Positions 41,821-49,938 of a DNA stretch of 64,000 bases are shown here, one piece after another. Numbering within the stretch: position 1 is the stretch's first letter; each line of letters begins with the position of its first letter. A program made the translations under genes and the position numbers. The notes under the pieces were generated by a model that saw only the letters and a program-made list of their open reading frames with translations, was not told the DNA's origin and made no database searches. The stretch is taken from the IMG/VR virus record IMGVR_UViG_3300028608_000007, positions 1 through 64,000 of that record. One strand, written 5' to 3'. This DNA is from a virus.

Positions 41821-43074
41821 TTAAGTCAGTTTGCTCAGGTTGTAGTGAATCATCAGACTACCCCTGAGGTTAGTGCAATATTGATCGTTGAGTTCAATCA
41901 CGGCGATGTAACCCATGAACACGTTGTACGCTTGATCGTACTTACGGTTGAACCCGTTGAAGATTACCTTGGCCCCAAAGAGGTTGTTCTTCGACGCACG
42001 GTTCACACACTTCCAGCGGTTCTCCCCAGTTGCAGCCTCGTTATTAAGGATGAAGTTGAGGAAGTCCACATCAGTGTTGTTGATCGTGAATTCGTAGTCA
42101 GTTGGGAATGCAGTAATCTGCGCTGGGTAATTGTGACCGTGGTACTGACCACCGTTAAGCAGCTCTGGAGGCGACTTGAACGTGATTGGGAACTCAGGCA
42201 GGATCTCACCCAGACGTGAGCTGTAGTAGACCACAAGGTCCCCACCAACGTCTGTACAGTAGTGAGACGACAGCTCGATCACCAACGCTTTGGTTGCTGC
42301 GCTGTTGTATGGAACCAGTCCGTAGTTCTCAACCCGACCGTTGAATTTCACCGTAGCACCGAACAGGTTACGAGGTCCTGGGGTGTTCTGGTATTTCCAC
42401 GTAGTTTGTGTACCGATTGGAAGATCACCGTAGATCACATCCAAGTACTTCGCCAAGGTAACTGCGTCAGTCACAGGTCCTTTACGAATGTCCGTCAGGT
42501 AGATCCCATAGAACAGACCGTCAGTGAACGGTTTACGATGGGTAACGAATGGACGCCCTTGGTTTTCTACTACGTCGATACCGCCGAGGTCGCTTACCTT
42601 CGCCAGTGCTTCCAGGGAATCACGAGGCAGGAGGTTAACTGTCAGCTCACCAATCCAACGTTTAGAGCGAGGTGTTGCCCGGAGGACGTAACCGTGAGCG
42701 TTGGATACTGTAATGATTTCCTCGTAGAAGTCATCACTGTCAAACACGTAGCCATACTCAGCGGTCAGGATGTCCACGAGTTGGGCGGTAGTGGTTGGTA
42801 AGTCCAACGTCAGGTTGATCTTTACACCCTCAAAGAAAGTGCCTAAGTCCAACCGGTTGTAGGTGAAGATTGACTCGCCGGAGAAAGGTACGGGAGCAAA
42901 GGGATCAAAGCTCTTGCGTACTTTCAGCGTCACCTGAGTCTGTCGTCCAGTCAGCGCCGTTACGTCAGCGATCTGGATGATGTCTTCTCGCAAGGTCACA
43001 TTGTTACGTGCCCCTGCAATCTCAAGCAAAGCTGCCGTCGGAGTCAGTTGAAGAAGACCGATCGTGTCTAGCAC
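41821..43074 (-). CDS. Probable tail protein with internal duplicated domain, 417 aa
   Basis: The C-terminal part holds two copies of a ~70-residue unit: NLFGATVKFNGR...ALVIELSSHYCTDVGGDLVVYY and NLFGAKVIFNGF...IAVIELNDQYCTNLRGSLMIHY. I place the start at GTG 43074, eight bases after AAGGAG; a GTG at 43083 touches the site. Beta-rich throughout. Function unknown, probably virion. Confidence 0.6.
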   Translation of the reverse strand: MLDTIGLLQLTPTAALLEIAGARNNVTLREDIIQIADVTALTGRQTQVTLKVRKSFDPFAPVPFSGESIFTYNRLDLGTFFEGVKINLTLDLPTTTAQLVDILTAEYGYVFDSDDFYEEIITVSNAHGYVLRATPRSKRWIGELTVNLLPRDSLEALAKVSDLGGIDVVENQGRPFVTHRKPFTDGLFYGIYLTDIRKGPVTDAVTLAKYLDVIYGDLPIGTQTTWKYQNTPGPRNLFGATVKFNGRVENYGLVPYNSAATKALVIELSSHYCTDVGGDLVVYYSSRLGEILPEFPITFKSPPELLNGGQYHGHNYPAQITAFPTDYEFTINNTDVDFLNFILNNEAATGENRWKCVNRASKNNLFGAKVIFNGFNRKYDQAYNVFMGYIAVIELNDQYCTNLRGSLMIHYNLSKLT

Positions 43075-43093
43075 TGTCCTCACTCCTTACAAG

Positions 43094-43137
43094 CAAAAAA
43101 GAAAAGGGCTTGCACACCCCCGAAAGAATGTGCAAGC
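43094..43137 (-). terminator. Terminator after the G-F-D-Y repeat gene
   Basis: GCTTGCACA / TGTGCAAGC hairpin with a CCTTTTCTTTTTT tract on the minus strand. No TTTATGCC tag. Confidence 0.8.
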
Positions 43138-43149
43138 ACCTCGTTAAGG

Positions 43150-46014
43150 TCACTCAGGTGGGTTCAACGTCAGTCCATCAAGTCGGACAAAGGGACGTGG
43201 AGTCAAGACCAAACCAGGCAGACGGGTAATTACTACCATGTCAGCCAGTTCGTTCGAATACTCAAAGCCTTCCATCTCGCCTGACAGTGCCAGATCAGGT
43301 AAAGGTTCACCGTACTCCAGACCTTCCATCAGAGGTTCCAACGACACTGCCGTTTCTTCAAACGGTGTGTAATCGAAACCTTCAACAGTCAGCGGTTGAA
43401 GTGGTTTCGCCTCGCCATACTCGAACCCTTCCATAACAGGATTAAGGTTCAGAGGCTTTCGTCCGGCTGGATAATCAAACCCAGGCATTTCATCGACCAG
43501 TTGCAGGTCTTCTGGTTGTGGACCGTAATCCAGACCCGTCAGATCCGTCTCCAGTTCTTCAACCACCAGCGGTGCTGGGTAATCGAAGCCAGTCTGGTCT
43601 TTGGTCAGAGCTAACTGCTCACCCAGATCCTCGTAATGGAAACCGTCCAACTCTGGGCGGAAATCAATTGGAGGAGGCGCTGCCGGATAGTCGAAACCAT
43701 CCAGATGTTGCAGCTCGATCTTCACTTCGCGGAACGGCGAGTAGTCAAACCCATTGAGCGTCAGAGAGACGATCGGAGGTACACTGTTTGGACTGTAATC
43801 GAAACCATCCAAGTTGACTTTGGTCAACACAGTGTCGATGTGTTTGTATTCGCCGATGTTGTGCGGTGGAGTCTCTGGGTACAGGTATTCTGGTACCGGC
43901 GTCTTGTTGATGACGTCGTCCAGATCCAGCACTTTGATCTCAGGGACCGACAGGTAAACCGTTGGGATAACGTACCGAGTGTGGTAACTGGTGTAGGCAT
44001 CGGCACCGAAGTTCACCGTCGGATCATAACCACCCGAGGAGCGTTCTTCTGCACTGGTAGTCATCTCGAACGTAATGGAATCCAAGTCCGTGATGTCTGT
44101 GTGTTTGCCTGTACCATTCATCCCTTGTACGTAGACGTTGGCACTGTGGACTTTCATTCCACCAGCACCATCACCTGCGGTATCGCCCACACGAATGGCT
44201 GACCAGTTGAGCGCAATCATGTTGGTGCCGCGCAGCTCTTTCAAGAACTGAACGGTGTAACTACTCAGTTGGCCCAACAGACGAATCATGGCGTTCTGGA
44301 GTTCTTCCAGGGAAACCGTGACGTGCAAGCTGGTGCCTGTGCAAAGCGCTAACAGGTTGTTGTACAGCATTTCGAACTCAGGTTGCCCAAAGTTCGTTAC
44401 ATCCAGTTGGTGATCCTTCAACCATTGGTCGTAGGTCACCTTGTCAGCTAAGTTGCACTCCTTGATCATGTACAGGTGGTTTGCTGCTGCTTCTGCTTGG
44501 CCACGCGAGACATGGTGCTCTTGCGTGGTATACAACCAGTTATGCTCTCGCCAAGCAGCGTGGATCTCCACACACTTGTTATAGAAAGCATCAACAGACA
44601 TCACCTTGTCAATGACAGGCTGATCGCGAAGCATCGCGTTGAGCAACGCATCAGAGACGTATTGCTGCTCGGTGATCTTGCGCAAGTCTGCAAAAGTAGG
44701 CAACACCCGACGACGAACAAAGAATGCATCAATGTTCGGAACGTACGGCATCTCCTGTCCCAACGCCCGGTTGAGGGAATAAAGGAACAGAATAAATGCA
44801 TCCTTGGCATTCATCCACACCTGATCACCAGTCAACGGGTTGTCGAAGGAGATAATGGTGGTGTAGAGCCCTTCCGTGGAGAAGTATAACCAGTGGTTCA
44901 ACAATACATCAGAGAACGTGACAGCGTAGTCGTTACTACGGTCAACCACTGAAGACTCGAGGACCTTAGTCTTGAGGCGGTTCTTTGGACTGTTCTTCAT
45001 CAAGTCCGTGACATTGCGAACTTCACGATCCGTCTCGTTGTAGTTACCTGGGGCAATCCCAGACTCACGTTCAACGATTCCTTGGACAGTCCACGTATCT
45101 ACCGGGTTACCGCTCGACAGGCGAGACAGCTCTTTTCGCTTGACCTCTACAGTGGGGTACAAGTTGTCCGGTTGATCACTTACGTTATGATGTAGGTTGT
45201 ATTCCGATACCGGAAGCATCCTTAACGTCATCACCTTCTCGACCAACCAGTCGAACGTGTCCTGCTTACCAGCGTTGCGCTGGATGTACAGAATGTTCCG
45301 GTAGAAGAAGAGCATCTGCTCTTTGGTCATGTGGGTGATGTACTGATCGAGTCGTCCGTGCGACGCTAAGTACTCTCGGATATGGAAGCTGTGTACCTGC
45401 TCCGTCCGACAGTTCTCAAGGCGTGCGTTCTCGATAATCAGTGGGAGTTCCAAATACAGCAACGCTAAGAAGGCGGCCGGGTAAAGGTCGTCAACAATGG
45501 CGTACTCTGGAATGTCCCATCGAGTATAACGGGCATCAATCTTTTCTTGGATCTGGTCAACCAGACCAGTTTCATTCTCCTCTATTAAGGAGCGGTCAAT
45601 CCAGAGGATCTTCCCATCCGGTGCATCAATGGCCGTTTGAAGGTCGACTGGATTGAGGATACCTAAGATCAAGTCCTCTTGGTCTGGGTATCGCTTCACC
45701 AAATCGTTGTAATAGCGAGTCCCGTAAGCGTATGCTCTCAGGGTATCGCGGTGGATCGCAAGCGTCTCGATGTCGAAGGAAATCTCTTGACGAGTCTCCA
45801 ATGACACCACAGTCATCTTAGTGTCGGTTGAGTGATAACGCCCAGCTAAATTCAGATAGTATTTCCATGTGGTAGGATCGTCTACGTTGACGTATACCTT
45901 CTTCTCGGACAGACCTGTATTTATAGCGTTAGCACTCGCTTCACTCTTGATGACAATCGTTTTCGCCATCGTGAGGATGGAGTCCACGTAGAGTCTGTAG
46001 TAAGCGTTGGACAC
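43150..46014 (-). CDS. Large virion protein with C-terminal G-F-D-Y repeats, 954 aa
   Basis: Residues 1-~730 form a large globular region without a recognised family. From ~730 to the end are about 13 repeats of 16-20 residues with the core x-x-G-F-D-Y-x-P (LDGFDYSP, LNGFDYSP, LDGFDYPA, MEGFEYGE, VEGFDYTP and others), Pro/Glu-rich between cores. The start is taken as GTG 46014, seven bases after GGAGGAC; a TTG at 46029 is part of that site. It lies opposite the portal gene. A baseplate or neck role with a flexible tether is possible. Confidence 0.65.
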   Translation of the reverse strand: MSNAYYRLYVDSILTMAKTIVIKSEASANAINTGLSEKKVYVNVDDPTTWKYYLNLAGRYHSTDTKMTVVSLETRQEISFDIETLAIHRDTLRAYAYGTRYYNDLVKRYPDQEDLILGILNPVDLQTAIDAPDGKILWIDRSLIEENETGLVDQIQEKIDARYTRWDIPEYAIVDDLYPAAFLALLYLELPLIIENARLENCRTEQVHSFHIREYLASHGRLDQYITHMTKEQMLFFYRNILYIQRNAGKQDTFDWLVEKVMTLRMLPVSEYNLHHNVSDQPDNLYPTVEVKRKELSRLSSGNPVDTWTVQGIVERESGIAPGNYNETDREVRNVTDLMKNSPKNRLKTKVLESSVVDRSNDYAVTFSDVLLNHWLYFSTEGLYTTIISFDNPLTGDQVWMNAKDAFILFLYSLNRALGQEMPYVPNIDAFFVRRRVLPTFADLRKITEQQYVSDALLNAMLRDQPVIDKVMSVDAFYNKCVEIHAAWREHNWLYTTQEHHVSRGQAEAAANHLYMIKECNLADKVTYDQWLKDHQLDVTNFGQPEFEMLYNNLLALCTGTSLHVTVSLEELQNAMIRLLGQLSSYTVQFLKELRGTNMIALNWSAIRVGDTAGDGAGGMKVHSANVYVQGMNGTGKHTDITDLDSITFEMTTSAEERSSGGYDPTVNFGADAYTSYHTRYVIPTVYLSVPEIKVLDLDDVINKTPVPEYLYPETPPHNIGEYKHIDTVLTKVNLDGFDYSPNSVPPIVSLTLNGFDYSPFREVKIELQHLDGFDYPAAPPPIDFRPELDGFHYEDLGEQLALTKDQTGFDYPAPLVVEELETDLTGLDYGPQPEDLQLVDEMPGFDYPAGRKPLNLNPVMEGFEYGEAKPLQPLTVEGFDYTPFEETAVSLEPLMEGLEYGEPLPDLALSGEMEGFEYSNELADMVVITRLPGLVLTPRPFVRLDGLTLNPPE
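43160..43830. repeat. About 13 G-F-D-Y codon repeats
   Basis: In-frame degenerate repeats of about 48-60 bases coding for the G-F/L-D/E-Y core, at the 3' end of the 954-residue gene. The last two units are decayed (LPGLVLTP, LDGLTLNP). Confidence 0.85.
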
Positions 46015-46063
46015 GTCACGGTCCTCCAATCAACTTTCTTAAATTGTCACTGGGAGCGGTAAT

Positions 46064-48949
46064 ATGGGCCCTAACTATGACGCCAACCAGATGCAGATGC
46101 TGGGGCTGGACAGTCAGAAACGGCGTTTCGAAAAACTCGGGCTGTTCAAGAAACGTCCGCTGGCGACCGCTGTCGTAAGTAAGCTGGTCCGGGCCGGTAC
46201 CGATGTACTGGACATCAACACTGGCCAGAACAACCGTGGTGGTGCAGACATGCCCACCTCGGGCTACCTGAACAAAGTCTCGGACACTACCGCGTCTAAC
46301 GTTACTGACGCAGCCAACCTCTACCAGATGCTGCCAGATACCGAACTGGCAGAACAGATTCTGGTCAGTAGTATCCTGTCCCCAAAGGACATGGTAACCA
46401 CAGAACTCAATTACCTCTGTAATGAGACCTCCTTGAAGGGAGACATCACAGGGGTTCTCTTGGCCGTGGTCGAGGAGTTTTTCACCAAAGTCTATAAAAT
46501 AGATCCCCAACTGAAGACGATTCTTTCGGACGTTCTGTTCAAGAAAGGCTCGTACCCAGTTCTGATCATTCCTGAGTCGTCTGTCGATGAAATCATCAAC
46601 GGCGACAAGGCAGGAGTCGGTCTGGAATCCCTGAGTGGGAAGAGTTCGGATCTGTTCAACTATAGCATCGGCATCCTGGGTGACTCGACGATGGAAGACG
46701 GGAAGAAGATCCCGCGCAGCCGTCAACGGGGTATTGGTTTGGAGGATATGAACCAGTACTACACTCAGAACTTCCGCATGCTTCGGCCACGTTTGAAGAA
46801 GGGTAACTTCGACACTCGCATCACTGTGTCGGATAACCCAGACGTTCTGAAAGCGCCATTTGCCCATGAACTGCAACGTCGTCAACATCTGGCGACTACG
46901 TTCCGCAGCCGTGGCTTTGGTATGGAGTCGCAGAACGAAGTCTCTCGTGACGATATCCAGATGTCGTTCTATCGTCCGCGGACCAACCCAATGCGTCCTG
47001 TGGTTGCGATGAAGACCAAGGATCAGATCAAGCGTGCTACCGTGGGACACCCCTTGGTCATGCGTCTGCCGTCCGAGTCGATCATTCCGGTTCACGTTCC
47101 TGGTTCGCCAGAAGAACACATCGGTTACTTCGTGCTCCTCGACCAGACTGGTAACCCAGTTGTGAAGGCCAACCGTTCAGAGTACTACAACGACCTGAAC
47201 ATGAACATGACGATTAACAAGGACATGGCGTCCCAGTTGATCTCTCAAGGCCAACGCACGGTAGAAGGTTACCAACAACGTTCTGACGTGGACACCGAAG
47301 AAGCTACTCGGATCTACGCCCAGCTCGTGGAAGAAGACCTGATTGCTCGTCTGCGCAACGGTATCTACGCTGACAACATCGAGATCTCTCGTCCGTTGGA
47401 AGTGTACCGGATCATGCTGGCGCGTACCTTTGCCAACATGTCCACTCAGTTGCTGTTCGTACCGGCTGAGCTGGTGACTTACTTCGCCTTCGACTACAAC
47501 CGTTGGGGTGTGGGTAAGTCGCTGCTGGAAGACAACAAGATCCTGGCCTCCCTGCGAGTCATGATGATGTTGTCCAACACCATGGCTGCCGTGAAGAACT
47601 CTGTTCCGCACACTGGTCTGAACATTACCCTGGACCCGACTGACCCCGATCCGTCTGGTACCGTGGAGAAACTGGTTCACAACTACACGCAGACTCGTCA
47701 AGCTTCTTACCCTCTGGGTGCGTCGAGTCCTGTGGACATCGTGAACTTCCTCCAGAACGCAGGTGTTGACCTTCATGTAACTGGTTCCCCGGCTTACCCG
47801 GAAACCCGCATGGAAGTTGAAGACCGTCAACGTTCGGTAGCCAAGCCAGACACGGATCTGGAAGACAACCTCAAGAAGCAATTCTTGATGTCGCTGGGTC
47901 TGTCGCCTGAAACGGTGGACAACGGTTACAACGTAGAGTTCGCAGCCAGCATCGTGACCTCCAACCTGTTGCTGACCAAACGAGTGATGCTCTACCAAGA
48001 TCTCTTTACTGAGTTGTTGGGTGAGTTCATTCGCAAGTACGTGTTCAACTCCGGGAACCTGCTCGACAAACTGCGCAAAGCTATTGAAGCCAACCGCAAG
48101 TTGATCGAGGTTGCCGATGGTGAGGAAGCACCAGACACTGAAACGATTCTCCACGAATTCGTGAACGCGATCGCTGTGTCGTTGCCTCGTCCTGACAGCA
48201 TCACTATCGAACGCCAGATGGAAGCCTACGACAAATACGTCGAAGCACTCGAGAAGTGTCTCGAGGCGTACTTCTCCAGCGACTTCCTGGATGGTACTGC
48301 TATGGGTGACCAGCAGGAATCGGTAGACGTTGTGAAAGCAGCTATCCTTGCACACTTCAAGCGTAAGTGGATGCGTGAGAACAACATGATGCCTGAGTTG
48401 GCTGAACTTGCCACGTTCACCGAAGAAGACCACCCGATGATTGACTTGCTCACTGAGCACACTCAACACATCGACGCTATTGGCGCCAGTATCCAAGGGT
48501 ACATGGTAAAAGTAGCAGAAGCCCAAGAAGAGCGTAACAAACTCACCGAAGCAGTAGAAGCCGACAAACACATTGAAGTAGGTGGCGGTGGTGGTGATTA
48601 CGGCTCCTCCGATGACGACTCCAGTGGAGACGACGACGGAATGGGTGATGATGGGATGGGTGACGACGAGTTCGGTGGGGGCGATGAGTTCGACATGGAC
48701 TCTGACACTGGAGGCGATGACTCTGGTGATGATTCCACTGACTCCGACGATGAAAGTCTCGAAGTAGATGACGCAGATGCAGCCGATGCTGCTGACTCCG
48801 GTGGAGACGGCGGTAACGACAATGGTGGGGATACCGATGAGGATATCGGTGAAGAGGGTTCGCCTGACGCTGGTGGTAGCACCGGTTCGCTGAGCGAGTT
48901 CTTGGAATCTACCAAGCAGAAACGTCGCGACAACGAAAACCCGGCATAA
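46064..48949 (+). CDS. Portal protein
   Basis: This 961-residue protein begins a plus-strand unit. The N-terminal part (YQMLPDTELAEQILVSSILSP) and a long central alpha/beta region resemble large-phage portals, which form the dodecameric DNA gate at one head vertex. The last ~110 residues are Asp/Gly/Ser-rich (DDDSSGDDDGMGDD) and very acidic. Size and position near head genes fit phiKZ-type portals. Homology is judged by eye. The stop codon TAA lies inside the terminator tag GGCATAAA. Confidence 0.75.
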   Translation: MGPNYDANQMQMLGLDSQKRRFEKLGLFKKRPLATAVVSKLVRAGTDVLDINTGQNNRGGADMPTSGYLNKVSDTTASNVTDAANLYQMLPDTELAEQILVSSILSPKDMVTTELNYLCNETSLKGDITGVLLAVVEEFFTKVYKIDPQLKTILSDVLFKKGSYPVLIIPESSVDEIINGDKAGVGLESLSGKSSDLFNYSIGILGDSTMEDGKKIPRSRQRGIGLEDMNQYYTQNFRMLRPRLKKGNFDTRITVSDNPDVLKAPFAHELQRRQHLATTFRSRGFGMESQNEVSRDDIQMSFYRPRTNPMRPVVAMKTKDQIKRATVGHPLVMRLPSESIIPVHVPGSPEEHIGYFVLLDQTGNPVVKANRSEYYNDLNMNMTINKDMASQLISQGQRTVEGYQQRSDVDTEEATRIYAQLVEEDLIARLRNGIYADNIEISRPLEVYRIMLARTFANMSTQLLFVPAELVTYFAFDYNRWGVGKSLLEDNKILASLRVMMMLSNTMAAVKNSVPHTGLNITLDPTDPDPSGTVEKLVHNYTQTRQASYPLGASSPVDIVNFLQNAGVDLHVTGSPAYPETRMEVEDRQRSVAKPDTDLEDNLKKQFLMSLGLSPETVDNGYNVEFAASIVTSNLLLTKRVMLYQDLFTELLGEFIRKYVFNSGNLLDKLRKAIEANRKLIEVADGEEAPDTETILHEFVNAIAVSLPRPDSITIERQMEAYDKYVEALEKCLEAYFSSDFLDGTAMGDQQESVDVVKAAILAHFKRKWMRENNMMPELAELATFTEEDHPMIDLLTEHTQHIDAIGASIQGYMVKVAEAQEERNKLTEAVEADKHIEVGGGGGDYGSSDDDSSGDDDGMGDDGMGDDEFGGGDEFDMDSDTGGDDSGDDSTDSDDESLEVDDADAADAADSGGDGGNDNGGDTDEDIGEEGSPDAGGSTGSLSEFLESTKQKRRDNENPA

Positions 48950-48995
48950 AAGCCAAAAAAAAGAGCCCTGGGAAACCGGGGCTCTTTATGCCGTC
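48941..48995. terminator. Bidirectional tagged terminator
   Basis: GGCATAAA (48943) and TTTATGCCGTC (48985) enclose AGAGCCC / GGGCTCT between convergent genes. Both stop codons overlap the tags. Confidence 0.9.
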
Positions 48996-49422
48996 AAACA
49001 GACGACAACATGTTCTTGCGGTTGTCGTCGAGTATTCGCTGACGAGCCAGAGGAGCCACACCCTTGAATACCATAGCTACATCACCATTCGCACAATGAT
49101 CGACGTCGGAGTGCGGTGTGCCAAATGCAAGCTCCAACAACTCAACACACTGATTGATTTCGTGATCGTAAGCTGCCTTCTGGAAGTAGAAGCTTCCACC
49201 AGGTAGGGAGAACAGAACATGGAGGTCATCGGAGTGATGAACGTCATCGTTGATGAACACTACCGTACAGGCCGCCGCAAAACCCAACACGTTCGTCCAG
49301 CGAGCAGATCCACCAAACTGTTTACCCCGACAAAACGGGATGTACTGGAGGACTTCCTCACCGAAAGCTGAGGTGATGTCTACCGTGGGTTCAGGAGTGA
49401 AGTGCATAACGGTTACAGGCAT
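48994..49422 (-). CDS. Hypothetical protein, 142 aa
   Basis: Unknown. The ATG at 49422 has GGAGGAG just upstream, and the longer frame overlaps the next gene. Mixed alpha/beta composition with a His-rich stretch (DDVHHSDDLHVLF). It follows the gene at 49436 by 13 bases. Confidence 0.7.
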   Translation of the reverse strand: MPVTVMHFTPEPTVDITSAFGEEVLQYIPFCRGKQFGGSARWTNVLGFAAACTVVFINDDVHHSDDLHVLFSLPGGSFYFQKAAYDHEINQCVELLELAFGTPHSDVDHCANGDVAMVFKGVAPLARQRILDDNRKNMLSSV

Positions 49423-49435
49423 GGCTCCTCCCCCG

Positions 49436-49876
49436 TTAGTGAACGATACGCAGATCAGTGCGACGACTGTGTTCCGCCTGAGCATTACGAACAGCGTCGC
49501 CGCCACCGTCGAACCGCAGGACACAGTTGTCTTTGATCATGTAGCCGTCGATCACATCCACGCTGATGGTGTTACGTACAGCCCTGGCGGTTTCGGCAAC
49601 AACCGGATTACCCGGCTCACCCACCCCGTACAGCACCATGTAGACATCTTTGGAGTGGAAGTGCTGGTCATTTAGGGTGACGATATAGCCGAACTGTTCC
49701 TCGGCTTGTTTCTCACCAGTACTGATGCGCTGGATTTCGAAGTTACCGTGGATGACATCACCACGAAGGTTGAGTCCATCCAATACATCAATGTGGGTAA
49801 CCAGGTCGTTGAGATCTTTCTCGTGGTCCCAGTTTTCCCAGGGAGTACTCTTGAACATCAGGATAGTCAAAGACAT
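49436..49876 (-). CDS. Hypothetical protein, 146 aa
   Basis: Unknown. The ATG at 49876 (MSLTILMFK) has AAGAAGG upstream. The sequence has HFHSKDVYMVLYGVGEPG and a Gly-Asp run near its end, typical of a beta-rich small protein. It starts a unit right after the terminator at 49903-49936. Confidence 0.7.
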   Translation of the reverse strand: MSLTILMFKSTPWENWDHEKDLNDLVTHIDVLDGLNLRGDVIHGNFEIQRISTGEKQAEEQFGYIVTLNDQHFHSKDVYMVLYGVGEPGNPVVAETARAVRNTISVDVIDGYMIKDNCVLRFDGGGDAVRNAQAEHSRRTDLRIVH

Positions 49877-49902
49877 ATCGAACCTTCTTAGGCTTTTAGT
49901 TG

Positions 49903-49936
49903 AGGGCATAGTGGGGACCCGAAGGTCCCCACCGTT
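49903..49936 (-). terminator. Tagged terminator (minus strand)
   Basis: GGTGGGGACC / GGTCCCCAC-type hairpin followed on the minus strand by TATGCCCTC, a variant of the tag. It ends the unit with the Gln-rich protein. Confidence 0.8.
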
Positions 49937-49938
49937 GC

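Noticed and set aside
46016-48571. Long minus-strand frames under the portal gene
   Set aside because: They are antisense shadows with His/Val/Arg-rich nonsense composition, while the plus frame has a coherent portal-like protein.
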